This document shows, one piece after another, positions 1-7,477 of a DNA stretch of 16,259 nucleotides (positions are counted from its first letter, which is position 1; every line of letters starts with the position of its first letter). The notes beneath the pieces were generated by a model. That model ran no database searches, was not told the origin of the DNA, and saw only the letters and a program-made list of their open reading frames with translations. Origin of the DNA: JBOGJG01 sp050747825. GTDB taxonomy: Bacteria; Acidobacteriota; UBA6911; RPQK01; JBOGJG01. The translations under genes were made by a program, and so were the position numbers. The stretch is from the NCBI GenBank assembly GCA_050747825.1, contig JBOGJG010000421.1, positions 1 through 16,259 of the forward strand, given 5' to 3'.

Positions 1-54
1 CTGACCCCTTCGTAGTTTTCGCTTGCTGTACGTTATGGAATTGAGACGCAAATT

Positions 55-402
55 ATGGCCAGACCTTTGAGAGTTGAGTTACCCGGAGCGACCTATATCC
101 ATCTGAATCCTACTCAGAGTAACCTGCAAATTCACCCTAAGGATTATCCCTGGTCCGACTGTCAGAGGCGCCGGATCTTGATGTATGCTGTCTACCAGCA
201 CACTTGGCTGACTCTACAGGCAATTTCTGAGGTCACCGGGAGGTGTCCCACGAGCGTCAGCCGTGCTGTTCGTGATGTGCAGGAGCATCGACTCAGGAGC
301 GCGAATCTGTCGAGACAATTTCAGGAGTTAGAAGCAAATCTCCCCGTGCTTCGGAAGATCTCTGTCCAAGGAAAAACGCAAAACGCAGGACCTGACCCCT
401 GA
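55..402 (+). pseudogene. REP-associated tyrosine transposase (RAYT/Y1_Tnp) remnant with catalytic domain deleted
   Basis: The 115-codon ORF starts with MARPLRVELPGATY, the typical N-terminus of IS200-like REP-associated transposases, then jumps directly to YIHLNP...HPKDYPWS, which normally lies more than 100 residues downstream (family form: YIHLNPVRAGL...DYPWSSY). The C-terminal part (LTLQAISEVTGRCPTSVSRAVRDV) matches the DnaA-like helix-turn-helix found at the end of many RAYTs. The HUH histidine pair and the catalytic tyrosine are therefore missing, although the reading frame is still open. Complete members are usually 200-320 aa. The ORF is bracketed by CTGACCCCT at 2-9 and 391-400; similar GGGGTCAGG-type ends accompany RAYT elements. 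Its TGA overlaps the ATG of the glycosyltransferase by one base. It cannot transpose; DNA binding by the remaining HTH is conceivable but unproven. Confidence 0.75.
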
Positions 403-1685
403 TGAAGATTCTTTTGATCACGGCGGGGGCGGCCGGAATGTACTGCGGGAGCTGTCTTCGGGACAATGCCCTGGCGGCGGCTCTTATGGCCAAGGGACAT
501 GATGTGCTGTTGCTCCCCCTCTACACGCCGACGCGAACAGACGAGCCCAACGTCAGCCACCAGCGCGTCTTCTTTGGCGGAATCAGCGTTTACCTGCAGC
601 AGCGTTTCTATCTCTTCCGTAAAATTCCCTGGATACTGGACAGGCTCTGGGATTCTCCGCTGGCGCTCCGCCTGGCTTCCAACCGTGGGATTCAGACGGC
701 CCCGGAGCAGCTTGGCGAGCTCACCGTCTCAATGCTTCAGGGCGAGCACGGTCTTCAAAGCAAGGAAGTACGCAAGCTTCTGACCTGGCTGAAACAGCAG
801 AGCCCGCCGGATGTGATCAACCTTCCTAATGCGCTCCTCATGGGTCTGGCGGAGCCTCTCAAGAGCGAATTCGCCTGTCCTCTTTTTTGCACGCTCCAGG
901 GGGAGGACCTCTTCCTCCAGGGCCTGGAAGAGCAGCATCGGCTCCGCGCTCTCCAGTTGATTCGGGCCAACCTTCAGTTCGTCGATGCTTTCGTCGCGGT
1001 CAGTCAGTTTTGTGCCGATTTCATGGCGGAATACATCGGCATTCCCCGGGAGACGATGCACGTCCTGCCGCTGGGAATCAATGTGGACGGCTACCCGGAG
1101 GCGGAGCGCTCCCGCTCGGGACTGTTCAAAATTGGGTACCTGGCGCGTATTGCCCCTGAAAAAGGCCTTCACGTCCTGGCTGAGACCTACCGTAAGTTGA
1201 GGCGGGAGTGGCAGCTTCCGGAGTCGCGGCTGGAGGTGTCCGGTTACCTGGCTCCGGAGCACAAGGGTTATCTGGAGGGACTTCAGAAGCAATTGGGCGA
1301 GTGGGGTCTGGCCGGCGAATTTCGCTATCACGGCGCCCCGGACCGGGCCGGCAAGATCGCCTTTCTCAAGGATATTGATGTCCTTTCCGTCCCTGCCCCT
1401 TACGACGAGCCGAAAGGCATCTTCCTGCTGGAAGCCATGGCCATGGGCGTGCCCGTGGTTCAGCCTCGACGAGGCGCCTTTACCGAGATCGTGCAAAGAA
1501 CATCAGGAGGCCTGCTTGTCGAGCCGGATTCTCACGACAGTCTGGCGGAGGGGATTTTCTCCATCTATAAGGATCCGGCTCTGGCTGAGACACTCGGCCG
1601 CAGTGGACGCGAAGGAGTCCGAAACTACTATACGGTCGATCACATGGCGGAGCGCATGCTGGAATGCTATAAACTCTTTCTTTGA
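402..1685 (+). CDS. GT4-family glycosyltransferase
   Basis: A 427-aa GT-B fold glycosyltransferase. The N-terminal Rossmann half opens with MKILLITAGAAGMYCGSCLRD, a form seen in a GT4 subgroup (glycine-rich loop, then CGSCLRDN). The C-terminal nucleotide-sugar half has YLARIAPEKGLHVL (246-259) and the E-x7-E motif EPKGIFLLE (336-344), followed by AMAMGVPVV and GAFTEIV. It is expected to be cytoplasmic or membrane-peripheral and to use a nucleotide-activated sugar; donor and acceptor are unknown. The ATG at 402 is favoured because the protein aligns from its first residue, but Shine-Dalgarno support is weak (AGGA at 387-390, 11 nt away) and the 5' side consists of transposase relic. One base separates its TGA from the next ATG, so it is probably translationally coupled to the ABC ATPase. 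Confidence 0.9.
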   Translation: MKILLITAGAAGMYCGSCLRDNALAAALMAKGHDVLLLPLYTPTRTDEPNVSHQRVFFGGISVYLQQRFYLFRKIPWILDRLWDSPLALRLASNRGIQTAPEQLGELTVSMLQGEHGLQSKEVRKLLTWLKQQSPPDVINLPNALLMGLAEPLKSEFACPLFCTLQGEDLFLQGLEEQHRLRALQLIRANLQFVDAFVAVSQFCADFMAEYIGIPRETMHVLPLGINVDGYPEAERSRSGLFKIGYLARIAPEKGLHVLAETYRKLRREWQLPESRLEVSGYLAPEHKGYLEGLQKQLGEWGLAGEFRYHGAPDRAGKIAFLKDIDVLSVPAPYDEPKGIFLLEAMAMGVPVVQPRRGAFTEIVQRTSGGLLVEPDSHDSLAEGIFSIYKDPALAETLGRSGREGVRNYYTVDHMAERMLECYKLFL

Positions 1686-1686
1686 A

Positions 1687-2349
1687 ATGCTGCAAGCGAC
1701 TCATGTGAGAAAAGATTTCGCCACACCTGCCGGTCCCTTGCCCGTCTTAACGGGCATCGACCTTCTCCTGCAGCCCGGAGAGGCCGCCTGTATCATGGGC
1801 CCTTCGGGAAGTGGCAAGAGCACGCTGCTTTACATCCTGGGGGCGCTCGAGCCTCCCACGGCTGGGACGGTCCGTCTGAATGGAGAAGATCCTTTTGAAC
1901 TGCCCGAGGCGCAACTGGCGCTCTTTCGAAATGAGAAAGTCGGCTTCGTCTTTCAGGACCATTGCCTGCTGCCGCAGTGCTCGGTCCTAGAAAATGTCCT
2001 GACCCCTACTCTGGTGGGGGCCAGGGATGAGAGGGCCGAGGAGCGCGCCCGGTGGCTGCTCGATCAGGTGGGCCTCGAGCAGCGTCTGGGCCACCGCCCC
2101 GCCCAGTTATCCGGAGGAGAGAAACAGCGCGTCGCGCTGGCGCGGGCCTTGATCCGCCGGCCCCTGCTGCTCCTGTGTGACGAACCGACAGGTAACCTGG
2201 ACCGCGGCTCAGCCGCCACCGTCGCTTCCTTGCTGCTGGACCTGCACCGCCAGCAAAACATTCTTCTGGTCGTGACCCACAGCCTGGAACTGGCCGAGCG
2301 TTTCCCACGGCGGCTGGAGTTGGCGGCCGGCCGGCTGAAGGGAGACTAG
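1687..2349 (+). CDS. ABC transporter ATP-binding protein, LolD/MacB type
   Basis: A 220-aa nucleotide-binding subunit with all motifs: Walker A GPSGSGKST (38-46), Q-loop Q90, signature LSGGE (141-145), Walker B LLLLCDE (160-166), D-loop NLD (170-172) and switch histidine H198. The DEPTGNLD form and the size are characteristic of the LolD/MacB/FtsE group, which pairs with FtsX-fold permeases rather than with classical importers. The ORF stays open back to 1375, inside the glycosyltransferase, but ATG 1687 is the real start: it follows the upstream TGA by one base and begins just before the usual MLQATHVRKDF segment. No clear ribosome-binding site is seen, consistent with coupling. The partner is the FtsX-like permease downstream. 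Lipoprotein or lipid extrusion is the usual role of this group, but the substrate here is unknown. Confidence 0.93.
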   Translation: MLQATHVRKDFATPAGPLPVLTGIDLLLQPGEAACIMGPSGSGKSTLLYILGALEPPTAGTVRLNGEDPFELPEAQLALFRNEKVGFVFQDHCLLPQCSVLENVLTPTLVGARDERAEERARWLLDQVGLEQRLGHRPAQLSGGEKQRVALARALIRRPLLLLCDEPTGNLDRGSAATVASLLLDLHRQQNILLVVTHSLELAERFPRRLELAAGRLKGD

Positions 2350-2360
2350 AGTTGAAGAAA

Positions 2361-2490
2361 CATCAAATCCCAAGTACCAAATCTCAAACTAAATCTCAAG
2401 CATCAAGATTCAATTTCCAAACGCTGCCGCAAGTCTTGTTGAGATTTGGAATTTGAGCATTGAGATTTAGTTTGGGATTGGGTGCTTGCT
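2361..2490. repeat. Long imperfect palindrome of AAATCTCAA-type repeats (MITE-like hairpin)
   Basis: The arms at 2371-2399 and 2460-2488 are reverse complements. They include a perfect 15-bp core (CAAACTAAATCTCAA at 2385-2399 against TTGAGATTTAGTTTG at 2460-2474), flanked by a 20-bp stretch matching at 17 positions. The left arm is itself built of near-direct repeats (CAAATCCCA, AAATCTCAA, AAATCTCAA) about 12 nt apart. Weaker pairing continues inward to a GC-richer loop near 2421-2433. AT-rich composition and lack of coding potential contrast with the flanking genes. It occupies nearly all of the 163-nt gap between the ATPase and the permease and ends about 25 nt before the permease start. 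It may be a dispersed mobile repeat, an mRNA processing or stability hairpin, or both. Confidence 0.8.
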
Positions 2491-2512
2491 GTTTGGAGTT
2501 TTCGGAGTGTTG

Positions 2513-5500
2513 ATGAAGCGAGCTAGCTTGATCGGTCGAAGCCTCATGTATTACTGGCGCAGCCACCTGGCCGTGGTGCTGGGGGTGGCGACGGCCGTCT
2601 CCGTCCTGGCAGGCGCTCTGGTGGTTGGGGATTCGGTGCGCGCCAGCCTGAAGGAGCTTTTCCTGAAGAGGCTGGGTCAAACCGATGACGCCGTTTTGTC
2701 CAAGGGCTTCTTTGGCGAAGATCTTGCCCAGGACTTGGGGCTGCATCCGCTCTTTGAGGCCCATTTTGAATCGGCCGCGCCGCTGGTGATGCTGGAGGGC
2801 GTGGTGAGCGCTCAGGCCAGCGGCCGCCGGGCATCACAGGTGCAGGTCTATGGTGTTGACGAGCGATTCTGGGAATTTCACGGCCGGGAAATCCGCGCGC
2901 TCTCCGAGAACCAGGCGCTGGTGAACTCGACTCTGGCACGCGAGCTGGGAAGCCAGGCGGGCGACACAATCCTGGTAAGTGTGGAGAATCCATCCCTCAT
3001 CCCGTTGGAATCCCTCCACGGCCGCCGCCAGGAAATCGGGCAGACCATGCGCTGCGTCATCGATGAAGTCCTGCCGGCTATGGGCCTGGACGAGTTTACG
3101 ATCCGCCCCCAGCAGTCCACTCTTCCGGTCGTCTTCGTAGCGCTCAGCCGCCTGCAGCAAGACCTGGAAGTGCAGAACAGGGCCAACGCTCTTCTCCTGT
3201 CCAGGCGCCGGCCGGTCACAACTGCCTCATCCGGGGAAGAGGAGGCGCTGCGGCGAGTGCTCGCAGAATCAGTGGATCTGGAGGATCTGGGTGTCCTGCT
3301 TCGGCGGCCCAAGCAGTGCGCTTGTGTGTCGGTGGAAAGCAATAGCACTCTGATCAACCAGAGTCTGGGGCGCGCGGCCGTGGCGGCGGCCGATGGCCTG
3401 GGATTGGCCAGCCTGCCAATGTTCACCTATCTGGCTAATGTCATTCGGAGTAGTAGTGCCTCCATACCTTATTCACTGGTCTCGGCCGTGGATCTTTCGA
3501 GTACCCGCACTGAGGCGGACGCCGGACTTCCCCCGATTTGGCTGAACGATTGGGCGGCCGGGCGGCTGGCGGCTGCTGAAGGGGAGGAGATAGAACTCGA
3601 ATACTATCTCTGGGCGGAAACGGGAGAGTTGATGACCGAGAGCGCTCAATTCCGGCTGGCCGGCACGCTACCCACAGCGACCGCTGATCCGTCCTTCACG
3701 CCTCAGTATCCCGGGATCAGCGACGCCGAAGACTTCTCGAGCTGGGATCCTCCTTTCCCGATCGACCTCAGCCTCATCAGCGAGGAGGATGAGGAGTATT
3801 GGGATCGGCACCGGACCACACCCAAGGCTTTCATCCCTTTGAATACCGGCCGGGAGCTTTGGGGCTCGCGTTTCGGGGATCTGACCTCCATCCGAGTTTT
3901 TCAGCAGAACGGAGCAGCCGGCGCTAGCGACGGGGAGGCCTATGAGAGGGAGCTGAAGGGGGCTCTGGATCCTTTCCAGATGGGCTTTTCTGTTGTGCCC
4001 GCCAGGGCTGCCGGAATGGAGGCCAGTCAGGGAGCCACCGACTTCGGAGAGTTTTTCCTCTACTTTAGTTTTTTTCTCATGGTTTCCGCCCTGCTGCTGG
4101 CGGCCCTCTTCTTTCGGCTGGGTGTGGAACAGAGGCTGCGCGAGATCGGCTTGTTGCGGGCGGTGGGTTTTCCGCCGTCACGGCTCAGGTTTCATTTCCT
4201 GGCCGAGGGGGCCGCGCTGGCCCTGGCCGGAAGCGCGCTGGGCATAGCAGGAGCGTGGGTCTACGGGTCTCTCATCATCTTGGGCCTGGAAACCTGGTGG
4301 ATCGATGCCGTGAACACCACCGAGCTGAGCCTGCATCTCACACCGGGATCGCTGATTCTAGGGGCCGCAGCCGGCGTCGGAATGGCCCTGTTGTCTGTCG
4401 CCTGGAGCTTAAGAAGGCTGATGGGCGCGCCGCCCCGGCGCCTGCTTTCGGGCAGTGGACCGGCCGCGGGCGCGGACCTCCGCACGTCCGTGAGGCGCTC
4501 GAGCTGGCTGGCGCTGCTTTTCACGCTCTCAGGGCTGATCCTGCTCCTGACCGCCCTGCTTGGAGGAATCAGCGAGGCTGCCGGATTCTTCGGGGCTGGA
4601 ATCTTGATTCTGGCCGGCCTGCTCGCCCTTCAGTCCGGCTGGCTTAGGGGAAGGAAGCGCGCGGTCTTCGGACACGGTTGGCCGGCCGTCTTCCGGCTGG
4701 GGATGAGAAACGCGTCCCATCGACCCGGCCGAAGCATTCTCTGTATTGCTTTTATCGCCTCAGCCTCTTTTATCATCGTTGCCGTCGAAGCCTTCCGCCA
4801 CGAGGGTTCGTCCGATCCGCTGGAGCGGCAGTCCGGCACGGGCGGCTTTTCGCTGCTGGCGACTTCGGTACTGCCTCTGCCCTATCACCCGAACAGCTCC
4901 CAGGGAAGAGAGGATCTGAACCTGATCGATTCCGAACTGCGGGACACTGCCATTTACCCTCTGCGCCTTCGTCCCGGCGAGGACGTGAGCTGCATCAATC
5001 TCTACCGCCCGCAGAATCCAAAGGTCCTGGGCGTGCCCCAGGAGTTGATGCGTGGCGGGCGCTTCCGCTTCCAGGACTCGCTGGCTGAAACGTCGGAGGA
5101 GCAGGCCGATCCGTGGCTTCTCCTGGAGCGGGTCCCTGACGATGGAACCGTCCCCGTCATCGCGGATGCCACCTCCATGCGCTATGTCCTGCACCAGGGC
5201 CTGGGAGAGGAGATCGTGATGCAGTTGCCAGAGGGAAAACCGCTCCGGCTGCGGCTGGTGGCGGCGCTGGCGGATAGCATATTCCAGGGGGAGCTTCTGA
5301 TGTCGGAAGAGAATTTTATTCGGTACTTCCCCCAGCATGAGGGTTATCGTTTTTTCCTGATGGAGACAGCCCCGGCAAACATCGAATCCGTGGCTGAGAC
5401 TTTGGAAGACCGCCTGTCGGACTTTGGCTTCGACGTGGTTTCCACGGCCGAGCGGCTGGCGGCCTTCCACCGCGTGGAGAACACCTATCTTTCGACGTTT

Positions 5501-5863
5501 CAGCTTTTGGGTGCCCTGGGGCTCATCCTGGGAACGGCCGGCCTGGCCACGGTGCTGCTGCGCAATGTGCTGGAACGGCGACGCGAGCTGGCCCTGCTGC
5601 GTGCCATCGGTTATCGCCAGTCGCATTTTTCGATTCTGGTGCTGGCGGAAAACGCTTTTCTGCTTGCCAGCGGCCTGCTGACGGGATTGGTGTCGGCCCT
5701 GCTGGCCATCGTCCCGGCGCTGATAGCGCGTGGAGAGTACTTCCCAGGCCTCCCGCTGCGCCTGCTGGTGGCGGTAGTGGTCGCCGGAGCCCTGGCCTCA
5801 ATCCTGGCCGCTTTCACCGCCTTCCGCACCCCTCTCCTCTCCGCGTTAAAGGAGGAGGCCTAA
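2513..5863 (+). CDS. Large FtsX-like ABC transporter permease with two FtsX cores
   Basis: A 1116-aa inner-membrane permease. After one N-terminal helix (about 16-38) comes a roughly 470-residue extracytoplasmic region, then helices near 513-534, 562-590, 612-634, 664-683, 690-708 and 741-760, a second extracytoplasmic region of about 230 residues, and three final helices (994-1017, 1042-1070, 1082-1104). The FtsX coupling-helix signature appears twice, as RLREIGLLRAVGF (541-553) and ERRRELALLRAIGY (1021-1034), giving a fused two-half architecture. The start at ATG 2513 is chosen because GGAG at 2504-2507 lies about 5 nt upstream; the longer reading from 2486 would begin inside the palindromic repeat. 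It should pair with the LolD/MacB-type ATPase at 1687-2349. Such permeases usually extrude lipids, lipoproteins or peptides; no substrate can be assigned. Confidence 0.9.
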   Translation: MKRASLIGRSLMYYWRSHLAVVLGVATAVSVLAGALVVGDSVRASLKELFLKRLGQTDDAVLSKGFFGEDLAQDLGLHPLFEAHFESAAPLVMLEGVVSAQASGRRASQVQVYGVDERFWEFHGREIRALSENQALVNSTLARELGSQAGDTILVSVENPSLIPLESLHGRRQEIGQTMRCVIDEVLPAMGLDEFTIRPQQSTLPVVFVALSRLQQDLEVQNRANALLLSRRRPVTTASSGEEEALRRVLAESVDLEDLGVLLRRPKQCACVSVESNSTLINQSLGRAAVAAADGLGLASLPMFTYLANVIRSSSASIPYSLVSAVDLSSTRTEADAGLPPIWLNDWAAGRLAAAEGEEIELEYYLWAETGELMTESAQFRLAGTLPTATADPSFTPQYPGISDAEDFSSWDPPFPIDLSLISEEDEEYWDRHRTTPKAFIPLNTGRELWGSRFGDLTSIRVFQQNGAAGASDGEAYERELKGALDPFQMGFSVVPARAAGMEASQGATDFGEFFLYFSFFLMVSALLLAALFFRLGVEQRLREIGLLRAVGFPPSRLRFHFLAEGAALALAGSALGIAGAWVYGSLIILGLETWWIDAVNTTELSLHLTPGSLILGAAAGVGMALLSVAWSLRRLMGAPPRRLLSGSGPAAGADLRTSVRRSSWLALLFTLSGLILLLTALLGGISEAAGFFGAGILILAGLLALQSGWLRGRKRAVFGHGWPAVFRLGMRNASHRPGRSILCIAFIASASFIIVAVEAFRHEGSSDPLERQSGTGGFSLLATSVLPLPYHPNSSQGREDLNLIDSELRDTAIYPLRLRPGEDVSCINLYRPQNPKVLGVPQELMRGGRFRFQDSLAETSEEQADPWLLLERVPDDGTVPVIADATSMRYVLHQGLGEEIVMQLPEGKPLRLRLVAALADSIFQGELLMSEENFIRYFPQHEGYRFFLMETAPANIESVAETLEDRLSDFGFDVVSTAERLAAFHRVENTYLSTFQLLGALGLILGTAGLATVLLRNVLERRRELALLRAIGYRQSHFSILVLAENAFLLASGLLTGLVSALLAIVPALIARGEYFPGLPLRLLVAVVVAGALASILAAFTAFRTPLLSALKEEA

Positions 5864-5893
5864 AAATGGTTTTCTAAAGCAAAGGGAGAATAG

Positions 5894-5971
5894 ATGAACA
5901 GATTGTGGCTGGCGATTGCAATAGCGCTTTTCCTTCCGCGATACTTTCCAACTCCGCATGCTGAAGAATGA
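5894..5971 (+). pseudogene. Orphan signal-peptide stub (25 codons)
   Basis: A short ORF starts at ATG 5894 behind AAAGGGAG (5881-5888, 5 nt spacing), 30 nt after the permease stop. It encodes MNRLWLAIAIALFLPRYF, followed by PTPHAEE and TGA. A charged N-terminus, a hydrophobic stretch and an alanine-containing end give an ordinary signal-peptide look, but nothing follows it. The likeliest reading is the surviving 5' end of an exported-protein gene whose body was lost, since the next 40 nt lead straight into the 3' end of a minus-strand gene. A genuine small secreted or membrane peptide is the alternative. Confidence 0.4.
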
Positions 5972-6011
5972 GGAAAGCTGCGTTGCTGGCTTTCTGGCCA
6001 ACCAAACTTTT

Positions 6012-6753
6012 TCAAGGCCATCCATAGTGCGCAATTATGTGTTCCAGCCTTTCCATTTGCGCTGAGCCTTGACGCTCCTCCACTGCCATGTTGCGAAGGT
6101 AAAAATGCTCGTTCCCGACCGACCAGGGCTTGGCGGCAATATCGATATCACCATCCCCATCCACGTCGGCTGCTTCGACCTCATGGACGGGCTTTGCAGC
6201 CACGATATGCTCGACCCACTTCTCTGATGTGGGACGGCCGTTCGGACCGGCGGTGTTCTCCCAGATGTAGCTCTTCTGTTGTCCCGTAGCGGACAATGGC
6301 CCGCCCCCGGCGAAGACATCGAGGTCGCCGTCCAGGTCGAAATCGGCCACGGCCAGGGCGTGAAAATCCTGCCGCTCGCCCTTGTCCTGGATCATGTGAA
6401 GGGTCCAGTTTCCTCTCCCGTCATTGTTCTTGTGCTGCTTCCATTGCAGGCCCTTCCCATCCAGATTTTCGTACCATCCACTCGTCAGGTCCGCGATATT
6501 CCCACCACCAGATGTCCCCGCCAGCGCGATCGGCCTGGCCGGCGATCCAGTCCAGGTCGCCGTCGTTGTCCACATCAGCGAGAGCAGTCTGTCCAAGCTG
6601 GCGTCCTATGTTGTCGATGAGGTGATACTGGAATTCCGGAAACCCAGACGCAGTTTCCGCAGGTGCCGTGAGCACCGTGAGAGCCAAAAGGATCAATAAC
6701 AGCGTGGCGATGGCAGCTTGGGTCATCACTGCTCGTCTGGTCTTTGGTTTCAT
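6012..6753 (-). pseudogene. Exported FG-GAP/VCBS repeat protein, frameshifted
   Basis: On the minus strand, ATG at 6753 is preceded by AGGAG with 4-nt spacing and begins MKPKTRRAVMTQ, then a hydrophobic signal sequence and ...FQYHLIDNIGRQLGQ. FG-GAP/VCBS repeats carry calcium-binding DxDxDGDxD loops: DVDNDGDLDW in the first frame, then DFDLDGDLDV and DVDGDGDIDI in the second. The first frame reads through WWWEYRGPDEW and would stop at 6421; the homologous continuation (GWYENLDGKGLQW onward) is in another frame, so the break lies around 6465-6500. A lost segment as well as an indel is possible, because both flanks look like mid-repeat sequence. The C-terminus ends at TGA 6012-6014 and the whole would be only about 247 aa, short for this family. 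The protein would have been a beta-propeller exported to the periplasm or cell surface; its ligand is unknown. Confidence 0.75.
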
Positions 6754-6800
6754 AGCGCTCCTGTCAGTCGAAATCATTCAGTCCCGAATGAATGCGCGAC

Positions 6801-6832
6801 CAGTATACATCCCAGGTGCATCAACTCTCATG
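6801..6832 (-). promoter_or_regulatory. Promoter-like repeated box, copy 1 (upstream of the FG-GAP gene)
   Basis: Read on the minus strand this contains CATGAGAG, then TGCACCTGGG and ATGTATACTG. TATACT (plus 6802-6807) matches the sigma70 -10 consensus at five of six positions with an extended TG in front, and lies about 48 nt upstream of ATG 6753. No good -35 box is visible. The same box recurs at 7673-7707. The -10 role is inferred. Confidence 0.4.
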
Positions 6833-6872
6833 CTCTCGGAGGAGTCGGCCGGACAGTCGCGAGATTCTCAGA

Positions 6873-6909
6873 TCGACTCGGGGCGGTGATCCCCAAACCC
6901 CGGAGTCGA
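6873..6909. other. Hairpin-forming inverted repeat
   Basis: TCGACTCGGGG (6873-6883) pairs with CCCCGGAGTCGA (6898-6909) apart from one bulged base, around a 14-nt loop. No T-run follows on either strand, so it is a poor intrinsic terminator. It lies in the 250-nt gap between the FG-GAP gene and the nucleotidyltransferase relic. The only other thing seen in that gap is a short unsupported minus ORF at 6916-7026. Confidence 0.45.
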
Positions 6910-7003
6910 ACTTAATTAACGAGCAACTCCAGGAAACATGGCAGTGATTTTCGGAGCGCAGGCCAGACAGATCATGCACCAGATGATAAGCAGCCTTGCC
7001 GCC

Positions 7004-7282
7004 TCACTCGAGAACGTCCAAGTCATCCTGGTCTCGATGTCTTCCCACCGCCTTCTTGTTCTTTATAAGGGAGGAGCGGCCGATCATTGGCACTTCACCT
7101 AACGGATCAAAGGTGGCCGGCACTCTACTTTCCCAAGCTTCCGAAAAGGTCACTCCATCCAGGTAATTGATCAAATCGACCCGGTTTGGGGGTAGTCCCA
7201 GTTGGATGATCTTACCTGAAGTCAGTAGCTCTTCCCTGCTCAGCCTTAACTCCGTCTCAAGCCAGTCCTTAGGTAGTTCCAT
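7004..7282 (-). pseudogene. N-terminally truncated nucleotidyltransferase-like protein (DUF6036/AbiEii-like fold)
   Basis: The 92-aa product contains the C-terminal half of a common family of about 150 aa: ELLTSGKIIQLGLPPNRVDL, then INYLDGVTFSEAWESR, then the ending MIGRSSLIKNKKAVGRHRDQDDLDVLE (family pattern: FIG..DLI.NK.A.GRPKDLADLE.L). Full-length relatives start with about 70 more residues carrying a GGYAV-type loop and the metal-binding DxD; neither is present here, and the ORF begins MELPKDWLETELRLS. Its ATG directly abuts the TAA of the upstream gene, so the two are translationally coupled. Nucleotidyl transfer is therefore very unlikely. It may be a relic or a stand-alone binding domain. 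Family assignment is from recalled motifs, not a search. Confidence 0.65.
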
Positions 7283-7477
7283 TTAAACGCGCGGGGAGCG
7301 AATTTTGAGGCGAGGGTTCTCAGAGAGGCGCGGCCAGTTTTCCTCAGGGCCATAGACGACTCGCTGGAGATGCATAAAAGTTCTTAGCCGCTCTTCGGGC
7401 GTCAATGATCGGTAGTATTGAATATTAGCTTCCCGCTCTTCTTGGAAGGAGTTAAATTTCTTAAGCACCTGCTGCAT
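7283..7477 (-). CDS. Small protein partnered with the nucleotidyltransferase (YYRSLTPEERL family)
   Basis: A 64-aa protein: FNSFQEEREANIQYYRSLTPEERLRTFMHLQ matches the small upstream partner (form FSSFEEA...YYRSLTPEERL) that often precedes DUF6036-type nucleotidyltransferase genes. The tail (VVYGPEENWPRLSENP) corresponds to the less conserved end. It is predicted to be helical, cytoplasmic, with no signal or membrane segment. The pair has the two-gene layout of a toxin-antitoxin-like cassette, but that function is an inference from gene context. Start ATG 7477 is weakly supported: no good Shine-Dalgarno, with a TAAAAT hexamer about 10 nt upstream. Confidence 0.6.
   Translation of the reverse strand: MQQVLKKFNSFQEEREANIQYYRSLTPEERLRTFMHLQRVVYGPEENWPRLSENPRLKIRSPRV

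Noticed and set aside
1375..1686. N-terminal extension of the ABC ATPase reading back into the glycosyltransferase
   Set aside because: It is out of frame with a clearly coding glycosyltransferase, and the ATPase family begins at about 1687.
1999..2008. Third CCTGACCCCT copy resembling the RAYT end sequence
   Set aside because: It lies within the ABC ATPase and encodes conserved-position residues (VLTPT); coincidental.
2486..2512. Upstream start of the FtsX-like permease (nine extra residues)
   Set aside because: It begins inside the palindromic repeat and lacks a ribosome-binding site; ATG 2513 has GGAG at the right distance.
4760..5626. 288-codon minus ORF opposite the permease
   Set aside because: Antisense shadow of a well-supported membrane protein gene; composition has no domain sense.
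6898..6909. tRNA T-arm-like string (GTTCGACTCC on the minus strand)
   Set aside because: The 5' flank cannot form the T-stem and no acceptor, D or anticodon arms are nearby; it is part of a simple hairpin.
6916..7026. 36-aa minus ORF with a hydrophobic stretch (LLIIWCMICLAC), overlapping the end of the nucleotidyltransferase relic
   Set aside because: It slightly resembles the end of a TRAP-type permease, but it is too short and has no clear ribosome-binding site; possible remnant only.
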